A stretch of DNA of 64,000 nucleotides, from assembly GCA_904397835.1 (NCBI GenBank), contig CAJFOV010000046.1:41428-105427 (forward strand), written 5' to 3'. Shown one piece after another: positions 7,927-16,289 of the stretch; position 1 is the stretch's first letter; each line of letters begins with the position of its first letter. This DNA comes from Candidatus Aristotella avistercoris (GTDB lineage: Bacteria; Bacillota; Clostridia; Oscillospirales; Ruminococcaceae). Under the pieces are notes generated by a model. It ran no database searches. It was not told where the DNA came from and worked only from the letters and a program-made list of their open reading frames with translations. The position numbers and the translations under genes are program-made.

Positions 7927-8346
7927 TTGAACATTCAAAAAACGGGCAGTTTTATTGCTGCGATTCGGAAAGAACAAAATCGCACGCAGCAGGACCTAGC
8001 AAATGAACTGGGGGTATCCAGTGCAGCAATCTCAAAATGGGAACGAGGCATCGGATTTCCAGACGGATCTCTTATTGAGCCATTGGCTGCGGCCCTGGGA
8101 ATTACCATTGCGGAATTATTCAAGGGCGAAAGAATAGAAAACAGCCTTGATGGAGAATATGAATATTTGTTGTCAGATGTTGTAAAAGCCTCCGCAAATG
8201 AAATAACCAAAAAGAAAAAAAGAATGAATTGGGCGATCGCCATTACAGTTGCCGGCCTGTATTTGACCATTTCTGTCATATCCCACAGGTGGGATATGAC
8301 TTGGGTGGTTTGGATTGTATATTGTTTTTATCGGATTTTGATTTGA
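7927..8346 (+). CDS. Xre-family transcriptional regulator with a C-terminal membrane segment
   Basis: A 139-residue protein. Residues about 8-60 form a helix-turn-helix domain (IRKEQNRTQQDLANELGV, SSAAISKWERG), followed by a short acidic linker, a Lys-rich patch (KKKKR) and hydrophobic segments to the end. This suggests a membrane-tethered DNA-binding protein. I chose the TTG at 7927, which gives the family-typical MNIQKTGSFIAA start and sits six bases from AGAGGGTG; a GTG at 7918 would overlap that site. Base composition is visibly more AT-rich than the neighbours, which fits recent acquisition. A perfect 26-base palindrome lies near the 3' end, and the hydrophobic tail is short, so the gene may be truncated. 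Confidence 0.8.
   Translation: MNIQKTGSFIAAIRKEQNRTQQDLANELGVSSAAISKWERGIGFPDGSLIEPLAAALGITIAELFKGERIENSLDGEYEYLLSDVVKASANEITKKKKRMNWAIAITVAGLYLTISVISHRWDMTWVVWIVYCFYRILI
8275..8300. repeat. Perfect inverted repeat inside the Xre coding sequence
   Basis: Two 12-base arms (GTCATATCCCAC and GTGGGATATGAC) flank an AG loop, entirely within the coding region. No T-run follows, so it is not a normal terminator. Confidence 0.85.
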
Positions 8347-8391
8347 GACGGTTGCCAACCATAAAAATCCATCGGCTCACCCAAATATGAC

Positions 8392-8428
8392 AAAGAGGCT
8401 CCGCTTTTCCCTGTGTGGAGCCTCTTTT
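8392..8428 (+). terminator. Terminator of the Xre gene
   Basis: An 11-bp stem (AAAGAGGCTCC with GGAGCCTCTTT) is followed by further T residues. Confidence 0.82.
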
Positions 8429-8710
8429 GTTGTAAATTCTTTAAAGTTAGCCAATGCTGCCAACTCTCCCTGCAAGAAGTGCTTTCGTTGAGTAAAGTTT
8501 CACCGTGCCAGAGGAAAAGGAACTGCAAAATCATCCCTTGAAAGGGGGAGCCTTGGAGCTGCCAAGGGCCGTCATTCGTACTTGGAGGAATCCCGCCAGC
8601 CAATCACACAGGGGAGGGGAGATAGGGCCGCTGACAAACGGCCCCTCTCCAGGCGTATCCCAAGGGAGGGGCCGGGTATTCCCAGCTGATTGAGCGCCGG
8701 AGTGGGAGTC

Positions 8711-9400
8711 CTACCGGTTTGCCGCCCGCCGGAGCATCTCCAGCACCAGCCGGGCGGAGTTGTTGGCTGCCACCGTCTCAAAGGCGCCAAAGTCCATCTC
8801 TGCAGAGTGGTCGGCCTTGTCGGAGATGCTGCGAATCACCAGGAAGGGCCTGTCCGCCAAAGTTGCCGCATGGGCAATGGCCGCCCCCTCCATCTCGGCG
8901 CATTGGCAGGGGAAATCCTGAAGGATCCGGTCCTTCACCGCCTGATCCGCAACAAAAATGTCACCGGTGGCCACATCGCCCACCCGGCAGGTGATATCCC
9001 CAAGGGCGTCGGCGGCCTTCAGGGCCAGGAGCCGCAGTCCCTCGTCCCCCACAAAGCCCTGGGGCGCCGGGTAGTGGTACTTTTCAAAAATCTCCTGGGT
9101 GGCATCGTGATACCGCACATAGCGGGAGAGCACCACGTCACAGATGTCCAGCTTTGGATCCAAGCTCCCCGCCACGCCGGTATTGACGATATAGTCCGGC
9201 TGGAAGTCCAGCAGCAGGGTCTGAGCGCACAGGGCCGCCGCCACCTTGCCGATGCCGCACTGTACAACGGCCACTTCCTGACCGGCAATGGTGCCCGTAT
9301 CCATCGAAAAACCACCCACCTGCCGGGTTTCCCGGCCCGAAAGGGCCTGCTGCAGCTGCTCCACCTCTGAGGCCATAGCCCCAATGATACCCCATCTCAT
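8711..9400 (-). CDS. mtnN: 5'-methylthioadenosine/S-adenosylhomocysteine nucleosidase
   Basis: A 229-residue enzyme that cleaves adenine from S-adenosylhomocysteine and methylthioadenosine, clearing inhibitory by-products of SAM use and feeding methionine and quorum-signal recycling. Family blocks are MRWGIIGAMASEVEQL at the start, VVQCGIGKVAAA, NTGVAGSL, EMEGAAIAH (metal-free ribose binding Glu) and IRSISDKAD with the catalytic Asp. The ATG at 9400 is preceded by a perfect AAAGGAGGT; an upstream in-frame ATG has no such site. Transcribed alone, divergent from the TetR gene. Confidence 0.95.
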   Translation of the reverse strand: MRWGIIGAMASEVEQLQQALSGRETRQVGGFSMDTGTIAGQEVAVVQCGIGKVAAALCAQTLLLDFQPDYIVNTGVAGSLDPKLDICDVVLSRYVRYHDATQEIFEKYHYPAPQGFVGDEGLRLLALKAADALGDITCRVGDVATGDIFVADQAVKDRILQDFPCQCAEMEGAAIAHAATLADRPFLVIRSISDKADHSAEMDFGAFETVAANNSARLVLEMLRRAANR

Positions 9401-9481
9401 GGGAGAACCTCCTTTGTCCACAAAATCTTGTTGTTTCTCCCCCTATCCTACCATCTTGCTTCTTCAAAGTAAACCGTCCTC

Positions 9482-9510
9482 TTGCTTTTTCTAAGGCCGG
9501 TTGCTACAAT
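9482..9510 (+). promoter_or_regulatory. Promoter of the TetR gene at 9540
   Basis: TTGCTT (9482-9487) and TACAAT (9505-9510) are separated by 17 bases. The predicted start near 9517 leaves the GGGAGG at 9512 outside the transcript and so favours the ATG at 9540 as the start codon. Confidence 0.6.
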
Positions 9511-9539
9511 AGGGAGGAATCGTGAACGGGGGTTTTTTC

Positions 9540-10130
9540 ATGCAGACCTTAAAGCCGGAGGTCCGCCAGCGGATCCTACAGGCAGCCACTCAGGAATTTT
9601 TGGAAAAGGGATACCAGGGGGCCTCCATGCGGGGCATCGCCCAGCGATCCGGCGTGACCACGGGGAATATCTACCGTTACTTTGACCACAAGGCCCAGCT
9701 GCTGGACGCCATCCTGCTGCCCTGTTGGGAGATGGTGGCCGATTTGATCGAGAGCTTTGCCAGGGACTATACCCCGGATTTACAGCCGGAGGATCAGTTG
9801 ATCCGCACCATCTCCGGGGTGCTGGGGAGCGTCTGCCGCGCCTACCGGGTGGAGTTCCGCCTGCTGCTCAACTGCTGCCAGGGCTCCAAGTATGAGTGCG
9901 CCCGGGAGGAGCTGCAGCGCCGCATCAGCCAGCGGGTCTTGCAGGAGATGGGCCCTGGGGAGGGGAACGACCTTTTGGCCGAGATGGTGGGTCTGAGTTT
10001 GGTGGACTGCCTCTGCCTGATTCTGCAGCACTGTGAGACAAATATGGACCAGGCGGAACATTTGATGCACCGGATGGTCAAGTTCCTGCTCCAGGACTTT
10101 ACCCGCCGCATGGATCTTGCCGAAAGATAG
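9540..10130 (+). CDS. TetR/AcrR-family transcriptional regulator
   Basis: A 196-residue repressor type. The N-terminal DNA-binding domain is clear (QRILQAATQEFLEKGYQGAS, IAQRSGVTTGNIYRYF at about residues 10-48). The rest is an all-helical ligand-binding domain with two Cys (LLNCCQGSKYEC, around 105-115). Two starts are possible: the ATG at 9540, which fits the predicted promoter, or a GTG at 9522, which has GGGAGG in front. The ligand is unknown. The gene stands alone between mtnN and a gene-free region, with no obvious target operon beside it. Confidence 0.9.
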   Translation: MQTLKPEVRQRILQAATQEFLEKGYQGASMRGIAQRSGVTTGNIYRYFDHKAQLLDAILLPCWEMVADLIESFARDYTPDLQPEDQLIRTISGVLGSVCRAYRVEFRLLLNCCQGSKYECAREELQRRISQRVLQEMGPGEGNDLLAEMVGLSLVDCLCLILQHCETNMDQAEHLMHRMVKFLLQDFTRRMDLAER

Positions 10131-10137
10131 CAAAATT

Positions 10138-10171
10138 GGGAGACGGCCTCAACACCGTCTCCCTTTGTTGT
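10138..10171 (+). terminator. Terminator of the TetR gene
   Basis: A 9-bp stem (GGGAGACGG with CCGTCTCCC), an 8-base loop and a following TTTGTTGT. Confidence 0.82.
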
Positions 10172-10500
10172 ATGGAACAGCGCCTTTGGAGTAAAACCGA
10201 ATTGAGAGCTTGAAGGAATGTGCAGGATTTCCTGCAATTGTGCGTTGATTAAGGACAAAATCCAAAGGGAAAGAACGTTTAAAAATTTCAACAAACCTTT
10301 GAACTGGCTGAGATTATCCCCGATTTTTAATAGTCCATGGCAAATGAAGCATACACCAGGAGATCGCTTTTGTCTTTTATATAAGGACAGTTTGTGCAAT
10401 GATTCCAAAGAGAATTTTGACCTGCCGGTCAAGATTCGTCACATTATCCTCTTGCGAACGGGGAAAAACCTGTTACCATAAAGTTGTACCTGTGGCCCGA
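10172..10500. other. AT-richer gene-free region upstream of the YitT-type gene
   Basis: About 330 bases with lower GC than the surroundings. No frame here has a ribosome binding site. A TACAAT at 10501-10506 may be the -10 box for the next gene, without a good -35 at 17 bases. No riboswitch motif was recognised. Confidence 0.5.
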
Positions 10501-10527
10501 TACAATACGATGGAGAGGAAGATATTT

Positions 10528-11391
10528 TTGAACAACAAGGTGCTGCAAGCGGTCAAGAAGGTGGCCGTCATTGTCCTGGGGAATGTGGTGTTGGCCTTTG
10601 CCGTGGGGGTCTTTGTGGTGCCCAACGGGCTCATTGCCGGTGGCGGCAACGGTATTGCCCTGTTTGTCAACCACTTCACCGGGCTGGATATGTCCCTTTT
10701 CCTGCTGATCTTTAACTCCTTTACTTTGGCCCTGGGGGCCTTTGTCTTTGGCAAGGAGTTCGCCCTGACCACCCTCATCAACACCTTTTTCTATCCGGTG
10801 ATGCTCTCCCTGTTCCAGCGGGTGCCGTCGCTTCAGAATATGACGTCGGATACCCTCCTCGCGGCTATTTTTGCTGGGCTGCTCATCGGCGCGGGAGGCG
10901 GCATTGTGCTCAAGATGGGGGCCTCCACCGGCGGCATGGATGTGCCCAACCTGATTTTGAGCAAGAAGACCGGCATCAACATCGGGGTGTTCATGTATAC
11001 CTTCGATACCCTGATCCTTCTGGCCCAGGCCACCTACTCCAACAGTGAGCAGATCCTCTACGGCATCCTCATGGTGATGATCTCCTCCCTGACGGTGAGC
11101 AAGGTCATGCTCCTGGGCAAAAACCAGGTTCAGGTGCAGATTATGAGTGAGAAAAATGAGGAGATCAGCGCCCTGATTCAGAAGGAGCTCATCCGGGGCA
11201 CCACCTTCCTGCAGGCGGTCACCGGATTCAAACAGACCCAGCGCCCCATGCTCATGACGGTGATCTCCCCCCGGGAGCTGCCCAAGGTGGAGCGGATTGT
11301 CCAGCAGGCGGACCCCACCGCCTTTATGGTGGTCAACCAGGTCAGTGAGGTCCGGGGCAGAGGATTCACCTTGGATAAATGGACCAAATAG
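10528..11391 (+). CDS. YitT-family membrane protein (DUF161/DUF2179)
   Basis: A 287-residue protein. About five hydrophobic segments fill residues 10-190, with the conserved glycine-rich blocks VPNGLIAGGGNGIAL and GAGGGIVLKMGASTGG. The C-terminal 90 residues form the soluble DUF2179 domain (ISPRELPKVERIVQQADPTA). The family is widespread in Firmicutes and has no settled transport substrate. I chose the TTG at 10528 because GAGAGGAAG is seven bases upstream; an ATG at 10510 would add six residues but has no such site. Monocistronic. Confidence 0.88.
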   Translation: MNNKVLQAVKKVAVIVLGNVVLAFAVGVFVVPNGLIAGGGNGIALFVNHFTGLDMSLFLLIFNSFTLALGAFVFGKEFALTTLINTFFYPVMLSLFQRVPSLQNMTSDTLLAAIFAGLLIGAGGGIVLKMGASTGGMDVPNLILSKKTGINIGVFMYTFDTLILLAQATYSNSEQILYGILMVMISSLTVSKVMLLGKNQVQVQIMSEKNEEISALIQKELIRGTTFLQAVTGFKQTQRPMLMTVISPRELPKVERIVQQADPTAFMVVNQVSEVRGRGFTLDKWTK

Positions 11392-11422
11392 CGGCACCCC
11401 TACAAAGGGTTGCTCCATCGCC

Positions 11423-11457
11423 GGAGGGCGGAGCCATGGGCTCCGCCCTCCTTTTTT
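11423..11457 (+). terminator. Terminator of the YitT-type gene
   Basis: A perfect 13-bp stem (GGAGGGCGGAGCC with GGCTCCGCCCTCC) with an ATG loop and six T. Confidence 0.92.
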
Positions 11458-11536
11458 CGGTCCAGTACGCCCCTGCGTAGGTGGACTTTGAACACACCCG
11501 CCAAAGGGAGAAAGCAAATCTTGGTGCTTTTGTCCC

Positions 11537-11566
11537 TTGACCCAGGAAATGTGGGTGTGCTATGTT
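11537..11566 (+). promoter_or_regulatory. Promoter of the FadR-type operon
   Basis: TTGACC and TATGTT are separated by 18 bases, immediately upstream of the palindromic operator at 11569. Confidence 0.65.
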
Positions 11567-11568
11567 GA

Positions 11569-11599
11569 ATACAATGAGTTGTCAGACAACCTATTGTAT
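11569..11599. promoter_or_regulatory. Nested palindromic operator for the FadR-type regulator
   Basis: A core palindrome TTGTC-A-GACAA (11579-11589) is embedded in outer arms ATACAAT (11569-11575) and ATTGTAT (11593-11599). A degraded second copy of the core (TTGTCTGATGAA) lies close to the start codon. The position just after the -10 box fits autorepression. FadR/FCD regulators commonly bind short palindromes of this TTGTC-GACAA type; the assignment to the adjacent gene is inference. Confidence 0.7.
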
Positions 11600-11633
11600 T
11601 TTTTAAAATTTGTCTGATGAATGGGAGGCAACC

Positions 11634-12359
11634 ATGAGCCGCACTGCGATGGTATCCGACCAGGTGCTCCAGCGCCTGGAGGAGATGATCTACCGCCACA
11701 GGCCGGGGGAGAAGCTGCCCACCGAGCTGCAGCTGGCACAACAGCTGGGGGTGGGCCGCTCCACCGTGCGGGAGTGCCTGAAGGCCCTCTCCGCAAAAAA
11801 AATCATTGAGCGCCGCCCGGACGGCACCTATGTGACGGACCAGCTCCAGGACTGTCTGGCAGACCCGCTGAACCTGATGGTCAACATGGAGATTGGCCGG
11901 GTGGAGGATCTGGTGGAACTGCGGGAGGTGTTGGAGGTGGCGGCAGCCCGCTTGGCCGCCCACCGGGCCAGCCAGGAGGATCTGATGGAGCTGGAGCGGA
12001 CCAACTGGCTCATGCAGCGCCCCGGCATCACCATGGATGAGATGCAGCAGCAGGACATCGCCTTCCACACCGCCATGGCCAGGGCATCAGGGAATCCGGT
12101 GCTGCTGGATCTGTTGGGGGCGGTGCGCCAGGTGGTGGCAAACCATGTGGAGGACCTGCAGGCCATCCAACCGGTACAGCCTGAATCGGTGCAGATGCAC
12201 CAGGGGTTGATCCAGGCCATCCAGCAGCGGGACGGGGACCTGGCCGCCCAGCGGATGCAGGCGTACATGGCCCTCTCCCGGCGGGGGATGCGGGGGCTGC
12301 CCGACCCCACCGAGGAACAAAAAAACCAGTGCGCAGAAGAGAGGAGCGAACAACCATGA
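11634..12359 (+). CDS. GntR-family transcriptional regulator, FadR (FCD) subfamily
   Basis: A 241-residue regulator. Residues about 8-70 form the winged helix (GEKLPTELQLAQQLGVGRST, VRECLKALSAKKIIERR). The rest is an FCD ligand-binding domain, where IAFHTAMARASGN and the later His (MHQGL) match the usual metal-binding His positions. FCD proteins usually sense organic acids or amino-acid derivatives. The ATG at 11634 has GGGAGG five bases upstream. Its stop overlaps the next start (ATGA), so it is co-transcribed and translationally coupled with the enzyme operon and very likely controls it through the palindrome at 11569. Confidence 0.92.
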   Translation: MSRTAMVSDQVLQRLEEMIYRHRPGEKLPTELQLAQQLGVGRSTVRECLKALSAKKIIERRPDGTYVTDQLQDCLADPLNLMVNMEIGRVEDLVELREVLEVAAARLAAHRASQEDLMELERTNWLMQRPGITMDEMQQQDIAFHTAMARASGNPVLLDLLGAVRQVVANHVEDLQAIQPVQPESVQMHQGLIQAIQQRDGDLAAQRMQAYMALSRRGMRGLPDPTEEQKNQCAEERSEQP

Positions 12360-13657
12360 AACAGGAACTGTATGACATTTTGCGTGGAGAGGTCAAACCC
12401 GCCCTGGGCTGCACGGGCCCCATTGGCATCTGCTATGCGGCGGCTCAGGCCAAGGCGGCTGTGGGAGGCACGGTGCGCAGCATCACTGCCAGGATGGACT
12501 GGGGCATGAGCGCCAAGTGCGACGACGTGGGTTTCCCTGGCACCGAATACCTGGGGGTGGAGATGGCCCTGGCCCTGGGCGCCGTCTGCGGGGATCCCAA
12601 GGCCGGGCTGGAGGTGCTCCACACCGTCACGCCGGAGGGGGAGCGTGAGGCCCGGGCTGTGGCCAAGGACCATGTGACCGTGCTGCCCCAGTGGCAGCGG
12701 GACAATTTGGACATCTACCTGGATGTGACCGTGGAGACGGATCAGGGCACCGGCCGGGCTGTGGTGGCCCACCGGAGCGACGGCCTGGTGTACCAGGAGG
12801 CCAATGGCCAGGTGATCTTTGGTTCCCTGGAGGCCATTCAGGATGTGCGGGTGCCAGAGAGCCCCATCAAAAAGTACACCGTCAAGGACTGCTTTGAATT
12901 GGCATCCACCTGCCCCCTGGAGCAGCTGGACTTTCTGCGCCAGGCCCGGGATTACAACCTGGCCCTGGCCAATGAGACCCTCCAAAAGAATTTGGGGGCG
13001 GGCATCGGTGCGGGGATCTACCGCATGGCGGGCAAGGATCCGGCGGGCCGGGCCAAGGGCCTTGCAGCCGCCGGATGTGAGGCCCGCATGTCCGGGGTAA
13101 ATCTGCCCGCCATGAGCCTTGCCAACAAGGGCAACGTGGGCATTGCGGCCTCTCTGCCCCTGGTGAGCCTGGCCATGGATGAGGACCTGCCGGAGGAGCG
13201 GCTGCTGCGGGCCATGGCCCTGAGCTATCTGGTGGCCATCATGGTCATCCACCGCATCGGCAAGTCCCCGGCCCTCTGCTCCTGCATGGTGGCCGCCTCC
13301 CTGGGGGTGGCAGCTGGAACGGTGCTCCTGAAGGGCGGCACCGAGGCCCAGGCGGAGACCGCCATGCAGAATATGGTGCCCAACGTCTTTGGCGTGGTGT
13401 GCGACGGGGCAAAACTGGCCTGCGCCCTGCGTATGGCCTCCTCCACGGGGGTGGCTTTGGACGCGGCCAATCTGGCCCTGGCCGGGGTGCGTATTGCCAA
13501 CAACCAGGGGGTTCTCTGCCAGACGGCCGATGAGACCATTGACTTTTTGGGCTGGATGGGCCTGCACGGTATGGTAGAGAGCGACCGGGCGCTGAGCCGG
13601 AGCATCTTCCAAAAGCGGGTTCCCCTGCGCCGTTTCCAGGAGGCCCAGCTCCAGTAG
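12356..13657 (+). CDS. L-cysteine desulfidase / serine dehydratase alpha-like protein (UPF0597, CyuA/YhaM type)
   Basis: A 433-residue cytoplasmic protein of the iron-sulfur serine/cysteine dehydratase alpha fold. Cluster-type Cys are in ALGCTGPI (residue about 19), in CSCMVAASLG (about 302-304) and in CDGAKLAC (about 345-352). Relatives release sulfide, ammonia and pyruvate from L-cysteine, or deaminate serine-like substrates. The first motif is normally GCTEP; here Glu is replaced by Gly, which may mark a subfamily with another substrate. It overlaps the regulator by four bases and precedes the opine-dehydrogenase-like gene by 103 bases. Confidence 0.82.
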   Translation: MKQELYDILRGEVKPALGCTGPIGICYAAAQAKAAVGGTVRSITARMDWGMSAKCDDVGFPGTEYLGVEMALALGAVCGDPKAGLEVLHTVTPEGEREARAVAKDHVTVLPQWQRDNLDIYLDVTVETDQGTGRAVVAHRSDGLVYQEANGQVIFGSLEAIQDVRVPESPIKKYTVKDCFELASTCPLEQLDFLRQARDYNLALANETLQKNLGAGIGAGIYRMAGKDPAGRAKGLAAAGCEARMSGVNLPAMSLANKGNVGIAASLPLVSLAMDEDLPEERLLRAMALSYLVAIMVIHRIGKSPALCSCMVAASLGVAAGTVLLKGGTEAQAETAMQNMVPNVFGVVCDGAKLACALRMASSTGVALDAANLALAGVRIANNQGVLCQTADETIDFLGWMGLHGMVESDRALSRSIFQKRVPLRRFQEAQLQ

Positions 13658-13760
13658 GAACGCTGTGACGATTGGGGCGGAGCTCTCCAGCAAATTTGCC
13701 GGGGAGCTCCGCCCATGAAAATGAGAGGACTTTTACGCCCATCAAAAAAGGAGGAGCAGA

Positions 13761-14828
13761 ATGAAACAGGTGGCCATTTTGGGCTGCGGCCCCACGGGAA
13801 TGGCGGTGGCGGCCCAGCTGACGATCGATGGGGCGCAGGTGTCCCTCTGCGACACCCAGGATTTTTCCCAGCGGATGGAGGAGATCCGCAGTGCCGGCGG
13901 CATCACCCTGGAGGATGACAGGGGCCAGGTGCGCACCGCCATGCCCCAGGTGCTGACCAACGATTTTGCCCAGGCCCTGCAGGGGGCGGAACAGGTGGTG
14001 ATCTGTGTGCCTGCCCACCGCCAGGAGGAGATGGGCGAGGCGCTGCTCCCCCACCTGCGCCGGGGGATGGCAGTGCTTTTGAGCCCGGGGAACCTGGGAT
14101 CCATCCTTCTGCGCCGCCAGTGGAACCGGGCAAATGCCGGAGAGGGGGTTCTGCTGGGAGAGCTGGCCAGCAATCTGTGGACCTGCCGGGCAGATGGCCC
14201 GGCCAAGGTCAAGGTGGTGGGTGGTCTTGGCAGCCCCAAGCGGGTCTGCGCCCTGCCGGCCTCGGAGACGCCCCAACTACAGCGGGCCTTTGAGGGCCTC
14301 TTCTCCCTCACAGAGGCCACCAATCTGTTGGAGGGGGTGCTCAACTCCCCCAATGTGGTGCTGCATCTGGCCGGGACGTTGCTCAACACTGCCCGGGTGG
14401 AGCAGCGGGGGGCGGCGTTCGCCCTCTTCCGGGAGGGGCTGAGCCCGGCAGTGCTCCGGTGCGGCCAGCAGGTTCAGGAGGAGCGGGAGGCCGTTCTGCA
14501 GACCCTGGGGCTGCAGATCTATGGCAGCACCATGGATCACATCCGCAAGGTCTACTGCTATGACCAGTACCCGGAGCTGGAGACCTTCCGCGGCCTGAGC
14601 GGGCCGGACAGCCTGACCCACCGCTACATCCGGGAGGACGCCAGCTGCGGTGTGGCGCTGCTGGTCTCCCTGGGCAAGGCCTATGGGGTGCCAGTCCCCA
14701 TGAGCGAGACCCTGCTGCGTCTGGCGGGCCTGCTCAACGGTGTGGACTACCTGACAGAGGGACGGACCCTGGAGAACCTGGGCCTGGCCGGCTTGACGGT
14801 GGAACAGCTGCGGGAAAAGTTGGCCTGA
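13761..14828 (+). CDS. NAD/NADP-dependent octopine/nopaline dehydrogenase-family protein
   Basis: A 355-residue oxidoreductase. The N-terminal Rossmann domain begins VAILGCGPTGMAVA (residues 4-17). The C-terminal helical domain contains NSPNVVLHLAGTLLN, where the conserved His of octopine dehydrogenases lies. The family links an amino acid and a 2-oxo acid by reductive imine formation, or runs in reverse to split an opine; members also make opine metallophores. No nicotianamine-synthase-like gene is adjacent, so a metallophore pathway is not supported here. AAGGAGG precedes the ATG by a few bases. Second enzyme of the FadR-controlled operon. Confidence 0.85.
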   Translation: MKQVAILGCGPTGMAVAAQLTIDGAQVSLCDTQDFSQRMEEIRSAGGITLEDDRGQVRTAMPQVLTNDFAQALQGAEQVVICVPAHRQEEMGEALLPHLRRGMAVLLSPGNLGSILLRRQWNRANAGEGVLLGELASNLWTCRADGPAKVKVVGGLGSPKRVCALPASETPQLQRAFEGLFSLTEATNLLEGVLNSPNVVLHLAGTLLNTARVEQRGAAFALFREGLSPAVLRCGQQVQEEREAVLQTLGLQIYGSTMDHIRKVYCYDQYPELETFRGLSGPDSLTHRYIREDASCGVALLVSLGKAYGVPVPMSETLLRLAGLLNGVDYLTEGRTLENLGLAGLTVEQLREKLA

Positions 14829-14946
14829 TCTTGAACATCAAAGGGGCTGGACAGAGCCAAGGATAAATTTTGCCCAGCATTGATAGAGTGAAACCTGTCC
14901 CATGGGCGGCAGCGCAGCGGCCAAGAAGAACGGAGGACGGAGAAAG

Positions 14947-16272
14947 ATGAATCAAGCGATTGCACGTTGGTACGAGGAGAACAGTCAGTGGGTGGCAGAG
15001 CTGTCCCAAAAACTTTGGAGCCACCCGGAGCTGGCCATGGAAGAGGCCTATGCCTGCCAGACGGTGGCCCAGTGGATGGAGGAGCAGGGATTCCAGGTCC
15101 GGACCTTTCCCGTAAAGGAGGGTCTGCAGGCCCCCAATGTGGTGCAGGCCCGCTGGGGCAGCGGCAAGCCGGTCATCGGCATCATCGGGGAGTATGACGC
15201 GCTGGCGGACCTGGGGCAGGAAGCGGTGCCCCACCCTGCCCCGATTCAGGGCCCGGGTCATGGCTGCGGCCACAACCTGATGGGCTCCGGCTGTGCCGCC
15301 GCCGCTGCCGCCCTAAAGGCGGCCATGGAGGCGGAGCAGCTGCCGGGTACCGTGGTCTATTTGGCCTGTCCCGCCGAGGAGACGCTGGAGGGCAAAGGCT
15401 ATATGGATGCACAGGGCCTGTTTGACGAGCTGGACGTGGCCCTGGCCTGGCACCCCTTGGGTGGGGAACCCATGGTGGTGGAGTTCAGCTTTATGGCCAC
15501 CAACAACTATACTTTTGAATTTTTTGGCAAGACCGCTCAGGCGGGCGCCATTCCCTGGGAGGGCCGCAGCGCCCTGGACGCCGCGGAGCTCATGAACATT
15601 GGCGTTCAGTACCTGCGGGAACATGTCAAAGATGGGGTGCGTATGCACTATGGGTATCTGTCTGCCCCGTCAGCGGCCAATATTGTGCCGGGTTACGCGG
15701 CCCTCAACTACTATGTGCGGGCTCACACCAGCCAGGACTCCCTGGATGCCCTGGCGCGCATCCAGGATATTGCTTTGGGGGCGGCCAAGATGACTGGTAC
15801 CAGGGTGGAGTGGAAGAAGGTCTCCTCCACCGGAGAAAGTAAGGTCAACCACACCCTCAACCGCCTGTTGTATGCCTCCTATGAGCAGGTGCCGCCCATC
15901 CAGTATACAGAGGAGGAAAAACGATTTGCCCACGTCCTCTATGAGGAGGTGACAGGGCAGGCCCCCCAGGTGCCCGATGGGGCGCTGCTGCCGGTGAAGC
16001 TCACCGCCCCCACGGGACAGGTGGTGCCAGGGGCTGGATCCAGCGATTTGACCTATGTGATGCACCGGGTGCCCACCGCTTGGATCTTTGGATACGGCAA
16101 TGTCTTGGGAATGCCCGGCCATCACTGGGCACAGACGGCCACGGCAGGTATGAGCATCGGCCAGAGGGGTGCCCTCTATGCCGGCAAGATTTTGGCCCAG
16201 TGCGGGTATAATCTGCTGAAGAATCCCCAACAGATTCAGGCCTGTTGGGAGGAGTTCCGGCGCCAGAAATAA
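14947..16272 (+). CDS. M20-family amidohydrolase, AbgB-like
   Basis: A 441-residue metal-dependent hydrolase. Zinc-site motifs are IIGEYDALADLGQ, GHGCGHN, PAEET (catalytic Glu) and the later AWHPLGG and PGHHW. A dimerisation domain is inserted at about 185-300. The closest named type is the B subunit of p-aminobenzoyl-glutamate hydrolase and related N-acyl-amino-acid amidohydrolases, which remove an acyl group from an amino acid. The ATG at 14947 is behind GGAGG at 10 bases; upstream codons in the same frame lack a site. Last gene of the operon, closed by a terminator. Confidence 0.88.
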   Translation: MNQAIARWYEENSQWVAELSQKLWSHPELAMEEAYACQTVAQWMEEQGFQVRTFPVKEGLQAPNVVQARWGSGKPVIGIIGEYDALADLGQEAVPHPAPIQGPGHGCGHNLMGSGCAAAAAALKAAMEAEQLPGTVVYLACPAEETLEGKGYMDAQGLFDELDVALAWHPLGGEPMVVEFSFMATNNYTFEFFGKTAQAGAIPWEGRSALDAAELMNIGVQYLREHVKDGVRMHYGYLSAPSAANIVPGYAALNYYVRAHTSQDSLDALARIQDIALGAAKMTGTRVEWKKVSSTGESKVNHTLNRLLYASYEQVPPIQYTEEEKRFAHVLYEEVTGQAPQVPDGALLPVKLTAPTGQVVPGAGSSDLTYVMHRVPTAWIFGYGNVLGMPGHHWAQTATAGMSIGQRGALYAGKILAQCGYNLLKNPQQIQACWEEFRRQK

Positions 16273-16289
16273 CAATTATTCAATGTGTG

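Noticed and set aside
13761..14828. Opine metallophore (staphylopine-like) biosynthesis locus
   Set aside because: No nicotianamine-synthase-like gene, histidine racemase or metallophore exporter is adjacent.
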